A DNA stretch of 64,000 bases from an uncultured Oscillibacter sp. GTDB lineage: Bacteria > Bacillota > Clostridia > Oscillospirales > Oscillospiraceae. Below, one piece after another: positions 24,686 through 32,708 of the stretch. The translations under genes and the position numbers were made by a program. Each line of letters begins with the position of its first letter. Within the stretch, counting starts at the first letter, position 1. The notes under the pieces were generated by a model that did not search any database, was not told the origin of the DNA, and was given only the letters and a program-made list of their open reading frames with translations. The stretch is from the NCBI GenBank assembly GCA_910576865.1, contig CAJTKE010000016.1, forward strand, positions 1-64,000. Reading direction: 5' to 3'.

Positions 24686-26980
24686 TTACTCTTCAATCAA
24701 TCCCGCTTCCCGGAACTTCCGGTAGAGGACGTGGGGCGTGATGGGGCAGGAGTCGACGGCCACGCCGGTGGCGTTCAGAATCGCGTTCCGGATGGCCGGA
24801 GCGCCGGAGCAGGCCGGGGGCTCGCCCAGGGCCTTGGTGCCGTAGGGGCTGGTGGGCTCCGGGTTCTCCACGAAGCCCACTTCCAGCGTGGGGTGGTCCA
24901 TGAAGGTGGACAGCTTGTAGTCCAGCAGGTTGTTGTTCAGGGGCTTTCCGGTCTTCTCGTCGAATTTCAGTTCCTCAGAGAGGCCGTAGCCGATGGCCAT
25001 GGACATGCCGCCGTGGACCTGGGCCTCCGCCAGGGCGGGGTTGATGAGAGTGCCGCAGTCGTGGACGTTCACCAGCTTCACCAGCTCCACCTTGCACATG
25101 GGGATGTCGACTTCCACCTCCGCGAAGGAGCAGCCGAAGGAATAGGCGTTGGATTTGATCTGGGCCGTGGTCTCGGCGGTGATGTGCTGGCTGCTGGTGG
25201 TGGAATACAGGCTCTCCGTGGCCAGGTCCCCCAGGGATTTCAGCACCCGCCCGTCGCTCTTGCGGACGATCTGCCCGTCCACCAGATCCAGGTTGGAAAC
25301 CGGCATCCGGGTCTGCTCGTGGGCGATGTTCAAAATGCGCTCCCGGAGGGCCAGGGCCGTCTGCATGATGGAAAATCCGCCGATGTAGGTCTGCCGGGAG
25401 GCGTAGGCCCCGGTGCCGAAGGGGGTGACGTCGGTGTCCTGGGTGGAGACCACGTGGACGTCGCCCAGGGGAATGCCCACGGCGTCCGCCACCATCTGGG
25501 AGTAGGCGGTGTCGCAGCCCTGGCCGATCTCCGTCTCGCCGGTCTGGAACTGGAGAGACCCGTCCTGATTCAGCACCATCCGGCAGGAGGAGGACTCCAG
25601 GGAGATGGGCCACACGGCGGTGTTGTACCAGAAGACCGCCAGCCCCACGCCCCGGCGCACCGGGCCGGTCTGGTTCTGATACTCCCGGAACTTCTTCTCA
25701 AAGTCCAGCATCTCCAGGGCCTTGTCCATGCACTGGTTGAAGGTGTCAGCGTAGAGCTCGTTTTTGGAGAAGCCGTCCACATAGCCCACGGGCATCAGGT
25801 TCTTCCGGCGGAACTCCAGGGGGGACATGCCGATGGCCTTGCAGATGTCGTCGATGTGGCTCTCCCCGGCGAACATGGCCTGGGGGATGCCGTAGCCCCG
25901 CATGGCCCCGGCGGAAGGCCGGTTGGTGTACACCGTCCAGCTGTCGCACTCCACGTTGGGGCAGGGATAGAGCTGGGGGAAGGCGTTCATGCCCTTGGCC
26001 ACGATGCCGTGGCCGTGGGAGGCGTAGGCCCCCTGGTTGGAGAAGGCCTCCAGCTTCCGGGCAACCAGGGTGCCGTCGGGCCGGACGTAGGAGATGATAT
26101 GGGTGCGGATGGCGTGACGGACCCGGTTGGAGACGAAAGTCTCCTCCCGGCTGCACTCCAGCTTCACCAGCCGCCCCCCCACCTGGGTGGAGCACCAAGC
26201 GCACAGGGGCTCGTAGAGGGCGTCCTGCTTGTTGCCGAAGCCGCCGCCGATGTAGGGCTTGATGAGCCGGACCTTGCCCCAGGGGATACCCAGGGCCTGC
26301 CCGACGACCCGGCGGACGATGTGGGGAATCTGGGTGGAGCTGACCACCACCACCCGGCCCGCCTCCTCATAGGCGAAGCAGCCGTGGTTCTCGATGTGGC
26401 AGTGCTGGACCGTGGGGGTGTCGTACCAGCCCTCCACCTTGATGAGGCCGGGCTCTTGCCGGGCGGTTTCGTAGTCCCCCCGGCGGACGTCGGAGTGGGC
26501 CAGGATGTTGTTTTGGGACCGCTCCTGAATCCGGGGCGCGCCGTCCTTCATGGCCTCCTGGACATCCAGGACGAAGGGCAAAACCTCGTACTCCACCTTC
26601 AGGGCCCGGACGGCCCGGGCGGCGGCGATCTCGTCCTCGGCGATGACCACGGCCACTTCGTCGCCGTAGTAGCGGACATGGCGGTTCAGAAGACGGCGGT
26701 CCGCCACGTCCTGGTGGCCGGGATCCATGGACCAGGGATGGCCCGCCGTGGGGAACTCGATGTCCGGGACGTCGAAGCAGGTCAGAATCTTCACCACGCC
26801 GGGGACGGCCTCCGCCGCCGACGTGTCCACGGACTTCACGAAGCCGTGGGCGATGGTGGAATGGCAGATTTTCGCGATCAGGGCGCTGCGGTCACAGAGG
26901 TCGTCCATGTATCTGGCCCGTCCCGTGGCCTTCTCATAGGCGTCTACCCTGGTCACGCTCTTGCCGACGCATTTGCTCAT
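24686..26980 (-). CDS. xdhA: Xanthine dehydrogenase-type molybdenum subunit
   Basis: 764 aa large subunit. The order is the N-terminal domain with GRARYMDDL, cofactor-binding loops YIGGGFGNKQD and AGAMRGYGIPQAMFA, QTGETEIGQGCD, and a C-terminal GEPP-type loop (ALGEPPACSGAPAIRNA) with the catalytic Glu position. Purines or N-heterocycles are the likely substrates. The start at 26980 (MSKCVGKSVTRVDAYEKATG) has AAAGGAGG before it. Upstream is a divergent MocA-like gene, the enzyme that builds the cytosine form of the cofactor used by clostridial hydroxylases. Confidence 0.93.
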   Translation of the reverse strand: MSKCVGKSVTRVDAYEKATGRARYMDDLCDRSALIAKICHSTIAHGFVKSVDTSAAEAVPGVVKILTCFDVPDIEFPTAGHPWSMDPGHQDVADRRLLNRHVRYYGDEVAVVIAEDEIAAARAVRALKVEYEVLPFVLDVQEAMKDGAPRIQERSQNNILAHSDVRRGDYETARQEPGLIKVEGWYDTPTVQHCHIENHGCFAYEEAGRVVVVSSTQIPHIVRRVVGQALGIPWGKVRLIKPYIGGGFGNKQDALYEPLCAWCSTQVGGRLVKLECSREETFVSNRVRHAIRTHIISYVRPDGTLVARKLEAFSNQGAYASHGHGIVAKGMNAFPQLYPCPNVECDSWTVYTNRPSAGAMRGYGIPQAMFAGESHIDDICKAIGMSPLEFRRKNLMPVGYVDGFSKNELYADTFNQCMDKALEMLDFEKKFREYQNQTGPVRRGVGLAVFWYNTAVWPISLESSSCRMVLNQDGSLQFQTGETEIGQGCDTAYSQMVADAVGIPLGDVHVVSTQDTDVTPFGTGAYASRQTYIGGFSIMQTALALRERILNIAHEQTRMPVSNLDLVDGQIVRKSDGRVLKSLGDLATESLYSTTSSQHITAETTAQIKSNAYSFGCSFAEVEVDIPMCKVELVKLVNVHDCGTLINPALAEAQVHGGMSMAIGYGLSEELKFDEKTGKPLNNNLLDYKLSTFMDHPTLEVGFVENPEPTSPYGTKALGEPPACSGAPAIRNAILNATGVAVDSCPITPHVLYRKFREAGLIEE

Positions 26981-27030
26981 TGGGTGCCCTCCTTTTTCTA
27001 TTACAACTTCGCTCCCGGGGAAAGGGGCCC

Positions 27031-27060
27031 TTGACTGAATGGGAGAAAAGAGGATATACT
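27031..27060 (+). promoter_or_regulatory. Promoter of the mocA-like gene
   Basis: TTGACT (27031-27036), 18 bases, TATACT (27055-27060), 37 bases before the chosen ATG. No convincing promoter for xdhA was found on the opposite strand of the same gap. Confidence 0.6.
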
Positions 27061-27097
27061 GAACTTCATGAATTGCCGGATACGGAGGTGGAAACAC

Positions 27098-27676
27098 ATG
27101 GCACAGACATTGGGCTGCGTGGTCATGGCGGCGGGAAACGCCCGCCGCTTCGGGGAAAACAAGCTGGCGGCGGAGGTCCGGGGCCGGAGCCTGATCCGCC
27201 GGGCGCTGGAGGCGGTTCCGCCGGAGGCGTTCGGCACCGTGGCGGTGGTGACGCAGTATCCGGAGGTACTGGAACTGGCGGAGGCGTTTCACTTCACCGC
27301 CGTGGAGAACAGGCACCCGGACCTGGGCATCAGCCACACCATCCGCCTGGGGCTGGAGTCTCTGAGGGGCTGTGATGGGGCCATGTTCCTGGTCAGCGAC
27401 CAGCCGCTGCTGAGACAGGAGAGCGTCCGGGCCCTGGCGGAGCTGTGGCAAAGCCGGCCGGAAAACATCGCCGCCCTGGCCCACGGCGGGGTCCGGGGAA
27501 ATCCCTGCGTCTTCCCCGCCCGGTTTTTTCCGGAGCTTCTGGCCCTTGCCGAGGACCACGGGGGAAACACCGTCATCCGGCGGCATGAGGAGGACCTCAT
27601 TCTGCTGGAGGTCCCGGAACAAGAGCTGACGGACGTGGACACGCGGGCGGCTTTGAATGAAATCGAAAACCGGTAG
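27098..27676 (+). CDS. mocA: MocA/YgfJ-like molybdenum cofactor cytidylyltransferase
   Basis: 192 aa nucleotidyltransferase with VVMAAGNARRFGENKLAAEV (the LAAGxSxRxGxxK nucleotide-binding motif) and FLVSDQPLLRQESV. It probably transfers CMP to molybdopterin, as needed by xanthine-dehydrogenase-type enzymes. TIGR-type models link the YgfJ branch of this family to selenium-dependent molybdenum hydroxylases. It is flanked by xdhABC and the 849-aa hydroxylase, so it may serve both. Start 27098 has GGAGG nine bases upstream. Its TAG stop lies inside the dispersed repeat at 27673-27755. Confidence 0.85.
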   Translation: MAQTLGCVVMAAGNARRFGENKLAAEVRGRSLIRRALEAVPPEAFGTVAVVTQYPEVLELAEAFHFTAVENRHPDLGISHTIRLGLESLRGCDGAMFLVSDQPLLRQESVRALAELWQSRPENIAALAHGGVRGNPCVFPARFFPELLALAEDHGGNTVIRRHEEDLILLEVPEQELTDVDTRAALNEIENR

Positions 27677-27755
27677 GGGCGGACCTGTGTGTCCGCCCAT
27701 CTGCCGATGACGTGAGAATTTCGGGGAAGAGGGCGGACACGCGGGTCCGCCCCTA
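27673..27755. repeat. 83-bp dispersed palindromic repeat, copy 1
   Basis: The ends GTAGGGGCGGACC and GGTCCGCCCCTA are near-perfect inverted arms with inner arms GTGTCCGCCC and GGGCGGACAC. A second copy of exactly the same length is at 56155-56237. Here the two ends supply the TAG stop codons of mocA (27674-27676) and of the convergent hydroxylase gene (27753-27755). The transcripts would fold into a long hairpin that can also serve as a terminator. Confidence 0.85.
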
Positions 27756-30302
27756 TTTTTTGCTGTAGGGCGTCCCCTCCAGGGGCAGGGAGGTGCGGCG
27801 CCTGCCGTCGTAGCGGAAGTAGGCGTCGGCGATGGCGGGAGCGGTGGGAATGGAGGTGATCTCCCCGATGCCGATGGCCCCGCAGGCCACGTCCAGCCCC
27901 TCCTTCTCCACGATGATGGGGACGATCTCCGGAATCTGATTGGCCCGGAACAGGCCCAGGGTGCCGAATTTCGCCTTGGGCTTGCAGTCCTCAAGGGGGT
28001 AGCGCTCCGTCAGGGCGAAGCCCATGGACATCACCACGCCGCCCTCGATCTGGCCCTCGATGGACAGGGGGTTCACCGCCTTGCCCACGTCGTGGGCGGC
28101 GATGAGCTGCTTCAGTTTTCCGTCGTCGTCCAGGACGCAGACCTGGGTGGCGTAGCCGTAGGCGATGTGGCTGACGGGGTTGGGCACGTCGGCCCCCAGG
28201 GGGTCCGTCTTGCCCAGATACTCGCCTCGGAACTCCCTGCCGTTCAGAGAGGCCAAGCCCCCTTCCTCCAGAGCCGCTTTCAGGTCCTGACAGGCCCGGC
28301 GGCAGGCCTCGCCGGTGAACAGGGTCTGCCGGGAGCCGGAGGTGGTGCCGGAGTCCGGCGCGGAATAGGTGTTGGACCGCTCGTAGACCACGTCCTCATG
28401 CCGGAGGCCCGTCTGGTCGCAGACCATCTGGGTCAGCACCGTACCCAGGCCCTGGCCGATGCAGGAGGCCCCGGCGAAGATGTGGACCTTCCCATCCTCC
28501 ACCGTCAGCCGGACCCGGCCCGTGTCCGGGATGCCCACGCCCACGCCGGCGTTTTTCATGGCGCAGGCGAGGCCGGCGTATTTGGCCTTTTCATAGTAGG
28601 GCTTCACGGCCTCCAGGGTCTCCACAAGGCCGGTGGACTCGTCCACGATCTGCCCGTTGGGCAGCTCCTGCCCCGGGCGGATGGCGTTGCGCCAGCGGAT
28701 CTCCCAGGGGCTGATGCCCACCAGGTCCGCCATCTGGTTCAGCAGGGTCTCGATGCAGAAGCAGGTCTGGGTGACGCCGAAGCCCCGGAAGGCCCCGGCG
28801 GGGGGATTGTTGGTGTAATAAGCCCAGCCGTCAATCTCGAAGTTCTGGTAGTTGTAGGGTCCGGCGGCGTGGGTGCAGGCCCGCTCCAGCACCGGCCCGC
28901 CCAGGGAGGCGTATGCCCCCGTGTCCGCGATGACCTCGGCGGCCACGCCCTGGATGATGCCGTTCTCGTCACAGCCCAGGGAGAACTCCATCTCCATGGG
29001 GTGCCGCTTGGGATGGATCAGCAGGCTCTCCGCCCGGGTGAGCTTCACCTTCACCGGGCGCTTGGTCAGCCAAGCCACCAGGGCGGCGTGGTGCTGGACC
29101 GTCACGTCCTCCTTGCCGCCGAAGCCGCCGCCCACCAGACAGTTCCGGACCTTCACCTTCTCCGCCGGGAGGCCCAGCATGCCCATGGTCTCGTGCTGGG
29201 TGTCATAGGCCCCCTGGTCCGTGGAGAGGATCATCACCCCGTCCCCGTCGGGATACGCCACGGCGCACTCGGGCTCCAGGAAGGCATGCTCCGTCCAGGG
29301 GGTGTAGAACCGCTGGGTCAGCATGTACTTGCTCTTGGCGATGGCCTCCGCCGGGTTGCCCCGCTGGATGTGCTTGTGAGTCAGCAGGTTCCCCTCCCGG
29401 TGAACCAGGGGGGCGTCGGGCAGCATGGCCTCCCGGGGGCTGCGGACACAGGGCAGCTCCTCATAGTCCACCTTCACCAGGGCCTTGGCCTTCGCCAGGG
29501 TCTCCTGATCCTCCGCGGCCACGAGGCAGATGGCGTCTCCCAGGTAATGGGTGATGTCTCCCACGGCGATCATGGTGTCCCAGTCCTTTTTCAGGTGGCC
29601 CACCTTGTTGTTGCCGGGAATGTCGGCGGCGGTGAACACGCCCACCACACCGGGCAGGGCTTTGGCCTCCTCGGCGTGAATCGCCAGGACCCGGGCCCGG
29701 GGATAGGCGGAGCGGACGGCGCTGGCGTAAATCATGCCGTCCATGTAGACGTCGTCGGGGTAGAGCCCCGTGCCGGTGACCTTCTCCTCCACGTCCACCC
29801 GGGGGACCCGGGCGCCCAGGGACCAGTGGTCGGGAATCTCCGGCACCTCCCCCGCCCGGAACAGCTCCGCCGCCAGGAGGATGGCGTCGATGATCTTCAC
29901 ATAGCCGGTACACCGGCAGATGTTGTTTCGGATGGCGAAGGCCGCCTCCTCCCGGGTGGGATTCTGATTCCCGTCCAGAAGGGCCTTGGCGCACATGACC
30001 ATGCCCGGGATGCAGAAGCCGCACTGGACCGCCCCGGCTTGGCCGAAGGCGTATGTATAGACGTCTTTTTCAAAGTCCGTCAGGCCCTCCACGGTGAGGA
30101 CGCTCTTCCCCTCCAGCTTGTCTGTCTGGGGGATGCAGGCCCGGGTGGGCTTGCCGTTGATCAGAACCGTGCAGGTGCCGCAGGCGCCTTCGCTGCACCC
30201 GTCCTTCACGGAGGTCAGCCCCAGCTCGTCCCGCAGGAAGCGGATCAGCTTCTGATTGTTCTCCACGGTCACAGGTCTGCCGTTTACGGTAAATGCCGCC
30301 AT
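27753..30302 (-). CDS. Single-chain molybdenum hydroxylase, selenium-dependent XDH type
   Basis: 849 aa aldehyde-oxidoreductase-like enzyme. Residues 1-150 are the two 2Fe-2S domains (Cys36, 41, 44, 56, then Cys94, 97, 129, 131 in QCGFC and CRCTGY). The rest is the molybdenum domain with VGGGFGGKED, AGAFRGFGVTQ, ASCIGQGLG and the catalytic-Glu region GAIGIGEITSIPTAPA. There is no FAD domain. Length and layout match the Se_dep_XDH (TIGR03311) group, predicted to carry a labile selenium on the molybdenum centre and found in purinolytic clostridia. Selenium dependence is inferred; selD and yqeB are not in this window. Its promoter carries a palindrome shared with a purine permease. Confidence 0.85.
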   Translation of the reverse strand: MAAFTVNGRPVTVENNQKLIRFLRDELGLTSVKDGCSEGACGTCTVLINGKPTRACIPQTDKLEGKSVLTVEGLTDFEKDVYTYAFGQAGAVQCGFCIPGMVMCAKALLDGNQNPTREEAAFAIRNNICRCTGYVKIIDAILLAAELFRAGEVPEIPDHWSLGARVPRVDVEEKVTGTGLYPDDVYMDGMIYASAVRSAYPRARVLAIHAEEAKALPGVVGVFTAADIPGNNKVGHLKKDWDTMIAVGDITHYLGDAICLVAAEDQETLAKAKALVKVDYEELPCVRSPREAMLPDAPLVHREGNLLTHKHIQRGNPAEAIAKSKYMLTQRFYTPWTEHAFLEPECAVAYPDGDGVMILSTDQGAYDTQHETMGMLGLPAEKVKVRNCLVGGGFGGKEDVTVQHHAALVAWLTKRPVKVKLTRAESLLIHPKRHPMEMEFSLGCDENGIIQGVAAEVIADTGAYASLGGPVLERACTHAAGPYNYQNFEIDGWAYYTNNPPAGAFRGFGVTQTCFCIETLLNQMADLVGISPWEIRWRNAIRPGQELPNGQIVDESTGLVETLEAVKPYYEKAKYAGLACAMKNAGVGVGIPDTGRVRLTVEDGKVHIFAGASCIGQGLGTVLTQMVCDQTGLRHEDVVYERSNTYSAPDSGTTSGSRQTLFTGEACRRACQDLKAALEEGGLASLNGREFRGEYLGKTDPLGADVPNPVSHIAYGYATQVCVLDDDGKLKQLIAAHDVGKAVNPLSIEGQIEGGVVMSMGFALTERYPLEDCKPKAKFGTLGLFRANQIPEIVPIIVEKEGLDVACGAIGIGEITSIPTAPAIADAYFRYDGRRRTSLPLEGTPYSKK

Positions 30303-30356
30303 AAAAAACTCCTTGCTTCCGTGCCCGCCCTCGGTCCCACGGCCTTGTTGTATTCA

Positions 30357-30412
30357 GAAAGGTCGACCTTTCCGCTATTGTCTATTATACATGAAGGCCG
30401 ACCTATAATCAA
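30357..30412 (-). promoter_or_regulatory. Promoter with two operator copies for the hydroxylase
   Basis: TTGATT (30407-30412), 17 bases, TATAAT (30384-30389). The spacer holds an imperfect copy (AAGGCCGACCTA, 30394-30405) of the 16-bp perfect palindrome GAAAGGTCGACCTTTC at 30357-30372, just after the start site. The same palindrome core is in the permease promoter at 50947-50960. A repressor binding both copies would block initiation and clearance. Confidence 0.75.
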
Positions 30413-30442
30413 GGACACTTTTGTCATTTCGTTATTCTATAT

Positions 30443-31075
30443 TCAGTCTAACGGTGGGAGCTCCCAGCCCACCGCCAAGGCGCCCTTCCGGACGGAGACC
30501 CGGGCCTCCGGTTCCAGAATATGGTTGCTGACGCCCAGGGGGAAATCCGGCGTCAGGACGGCGTTTTCCAGGGTGTACTGGACCCCCGTCTCGTCCACGC
30601 CCTCCGCCCGGTCCCCCAGGCAGAAGACCGAGAGCAGCCCCCACTCCACCGTTTTCGTCACCCGGATCTCCCCGTTCTCGATCACCGTCCAGAGGAAGTC
30701 GTCGCCGAAGAGGAAGCCCAGGCATCCCCTCCGGCGGAGGAACAGCAGGGACTGGAGGTTGGCCAGGGTGTGGTCCAGGCGCTTGCCGCCGGTGCCGCCG
30801 TAGATGAGGAAGTCCGTACAGCCCTCCTCCAGCCCGGCCCGGATGGCGGCCAGGGTGTCCGTGTCGTCCTTCTCCACCGGCAGGCGGCGGACCTGGGCAA
30901 AGTCCGCCGGGGGTTCCATGGAGTCGAAGTCCCCGATCAGCAGGTCCGGCCGGACCCGCGCCTCCAGACAGGCGCGATAGCCCGCGTCGGCGGCGATGAC
31001 AAAATCCCCGGGGTCCCCGGGGCGCTCCCGCAGACCATAAAAGCTCCCGGCGGCGAAGATGAAGCAGCGTTTCAT
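30443..31075 (-). CDS. thiN: Thiamine pyrophosphokinase
   Basis: 210 aa, transfers pyrophosphate from ATP to thiamine. Motifs: LLIGDFDSM and VEKDDTDTLAAI (metal and ATP), then YGGTGGKRLDHTLANLQSL, the family hallmark. The start at 31075 (MKRCFIFAAGSFYG) has AAGGAG seven bases upstream. The product supplies the cofactor for Dxs and other enzymes. It stands alone between two divergent regulatory gaps. Confidence 0.93.
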   Translation of the reverse strand: MKRCFIFAAGSFYGLRERPGDPGDFVIAADAGYRACLEARVRPDLLIGDFDSMEPPADFAQVRRLPVEKDDTDTLAAIRAGLEEGCTDFLIYGGTGGKRLDHTLANLQSLLFLRRRGCLGFLFGDDFLWTVIENGEIRVTKTVEWGLLSVFCLGDRAEGVDETGVQYTLENAVLTPDFPLGVSNHILEPEARVSVRKGALAVGWELPPLD

Positions 31076-31177
31076 AAAAGCTCTCCTTGTCTCGAATAAA
31101 ATCATTATACAGTTTCTGTCAGAAAAACGCCAGCGGCTCCCGGGAAAAATTTTTCCGGGATTTTTTTGTCCCTCCTC

Positions 31178-31218
31178 TTGACAGAAACGATTGTTCGAGT
31201 TACAATGTAATCGAACAA
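31178..31218 (+). promoter_or_regulatory. Strong promoter with inverted repeat for the radical SAM operon
   Basis: TTGACA (31178-31183), 17 bases, TACAAT (31201-31206). TTGTTCGA (31191-31198) and TCGAACAA (31211-31218) are inverted arms around the minus-10, with a smaller TTAC-AAT-GTAA dyad between them. The half-site looks like CGAACA of Gram-positive LexA boxes, but the arms face the opposite way and are 12 bases apart. Confidence 0.7.
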
Positions 31219-31249
31219 AATTTTTATCACGAGGCAGGAGGGATTCATC

Positions 31250-31438
31250 ATGACCGGCTGGACGTTTTTCCTCGTCATTCTGGGCGCGGCGGTCCTCACC
31301 GCCCAGCTCTTCCGACTGATCGACCTCATCGAGCGGCCCTCCCGGCGGAGCCGCCGGGAGACCGCCCTCTCCGCCGCCTGGAACGTGCGCCTGTGGAGCG
31401 GACTGGACAAGGGACCATGGACGTCCTGGAGAAGCTGA
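31250..31438 (+). CDS. Small single-pass membrane protein
   Basis: 62 aa. GGAGGG lies seven bases before the ATG. One hydrophobic segment (TFFLVILGAAVLTAQLFRLI, residues 5-24) is followed by a basic, Arg-rich tail. Its 3' end overlaps the start of the radical SAM gene by 22 bases in another frame, and that gene has a weaker ribosome site, so the small frame may act by translational coupling. No family was recognised; it may be a leader peptide rather than a working protein. Confidence 0.5.
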   Translation: MTGWTFFLVILGAAVLTAQLFRLIDLIERPSRRSRRETALSAAWNVRLWSGLDKGPWTSWRS

Positions 31439-32691
31439 CCGTCCTCACCGACGCCGCCAAGTATGACGCCGCCTGCACCTCCAGCGGAGGGACCCGGACC
31501 GCGAAAAAGGGATATATCGGCAACACCTCCACCGCCCAGGCGGGCTGCTGCCACACCTTCTCCGCCGACGGGCGCTGTGTCACCCTGCTGAAGGTGCTGC
31601 TGACCAACCGCTGTGTGTACGACTGCAAATACTGCGTCAACCGCCGGAGCAACGAGACGAGGCGGGCGGCCTTCACCCCGGAGGAGCTGGCGGACCTCAC
31701 CATTCAGTTCTACCGGCGGAACTACATTGAGGGGCTGTTTCTCTCCTCCGGGGTCTTCCGGAGTCCGGACTACACCACGGAGCTGATGATCCGCTGTCTG
31801 GCCCTCCTCCGGGAGCGGTACCGCTTCAACGGCTACATTCACGCCAAGGCCATTCCCGGCACGTCGCCGGAGCTGGTGGAGCGGCTGGGCTTCCTGGCGG
31901 ACCGGCTCAGCGTGAACATCGAGCTGCCCTCGGAGACGGGCCTCCGGTCCCTGGCCCCGGACAAGACGAAGGGGGCCATTCTGGCCCCCATGCGGCAGAT
32001 TCAGACCCGGAACCGGCAGAGCCGGGAGGAACTGGTGAAGTACCGCCACGCCCCCCGCTTCGCCCCCGCCGGGCAGAGCACCCAGCTCATCGTGGGGGCC
32101 ACCCGGGACACGGACTTTCACATCCTCCGGCTGACCCAGGGTCTTTACGACCGCTACGGCCTGAAGCGCGTGTTCTACTCCGCTTACGTCCCCGTGGTGG
32201 AACACGCCCTCCTCCCCGCTAAAGACGTGAAGCCGCCCCTGCTGCGGGAGCACCGGCTCTATCAGGCGGACTGGCTGCTGCGGTTCTACGGCTTCCGGGC
32301 GGAGGAGCTGCTGGACGAGGGAAACCAGGACTTCGACACCCGGGTGGACCCGAAATGCAGCTGGGCCCTGGCCCATCTGGATTTTTTCCCGGTGGAGGTC
32401 AACACCGCCGCCTACGAGACCCTGCTGCGGATTCCCGGCGTAGGGGTCACCTCCGCCCGGCGGATTTTGAGCGCCCGGCGGGTGGGGCCCCTTCACATTG
32501 ACAATCTGCGGAAGCTGGGGGTCGTGATGAAGCGGGCCCAGTACTTCCTCACCGCCTCCGGCAGGATGGCGGAGGGACTGCGCTTCACGCCGGACAGCCT
32601 CCTCCGGGGACTCATCGCCGCGGAGCGGCCCCTGCTTCCCCAGCAGGAGGCGGTGCAGCTGTCCCTGTTCGATCAAACGGAAACCGCCTGA
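31417..32691 (+). CDS. Putative DNA modification/repair radical SAM protein
   Basis: 424 aa. The radical SAM cluster is C66-VYD-C70-KY-C73. The N-terminal phrase AACTSSGGTRT and the C-terminal helix-hairpin-helix LLRIPGVGVTSARRILSARR, a DNA-binding element, are typical of the family TIGR03916 (rSAM linked to uracil-DNA glycosylase). The immediate downstream gene is its usual partner (DUF4130). The activity is unproven; a repair reaction on damaged DNA is inferred by analogy with spore photoproduct lyase. The start at 31417 lies inside the preceding small frame. Confidence 0.9.
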   Translation: MDVLEKLTVLTDAAKYDAACTSSGGTRTAKKGYIGNTSTAQAGCCHTFSADGRCVTLLKVLLTNRCVYDCKYCVNRRSNETRRAAFTPEELADLTIQFYRRNYIEGLFLSSGVFRSPDYTTELMIRCLALLRERYRFNGYIHAKAIPGTSPELVERLGFLADRLSVNIELPSETGLRSLAPDKTKGAILAPMRQIQTRNRQSREELVKYRHAPRFAPAGQSTQLIVGATRDTDFHILRLTQGLYDRYGLKRVFYSAYVPVVEHALLPAKDVKPPLLREHRLYQADWLLRFYGFRAEELLDEGNQDFDTRVDPKCSWALAHLDFFPVEVNTAAYETLLRIPGVGVTSARRILSARRVGPLHIDNLRKLGVVMKRAQYFLTASGRMAEGLRFTPDSLLRGLIAAERPLLPQQEAVQLSLFDQTETA

Positions 32692-32708
32692 CGAAACGGC
32701 TCTTCACC

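Noticed and set aside
23855-27034. Long plus-strand open frame of over 1000 codons opposite xdhB and xdhA
   Set aside because: It is antisense to clear xdh genes. The high GC of third codon positions removes stops on the opposite strand; the product is low-complexity (His/Gly/Val-rich) and has no recognisable domain.
28092-30803. Plus-strand open frame of about 900 codons opposite the molybdenum hydroxylase
   Set aside because: Same cause; composition is typical of a shadow frame, and it ignores the promoter and operator at 30357-30412.
31191-31218. LexA box upstream of the radical SAM operon
   Set aside because: Gram-positive LexA boxes read GAAC-N4-GTTC; here the half-sites are in the order GTTC then GAAC with wider spacing, so I record it as an unknown dyad.
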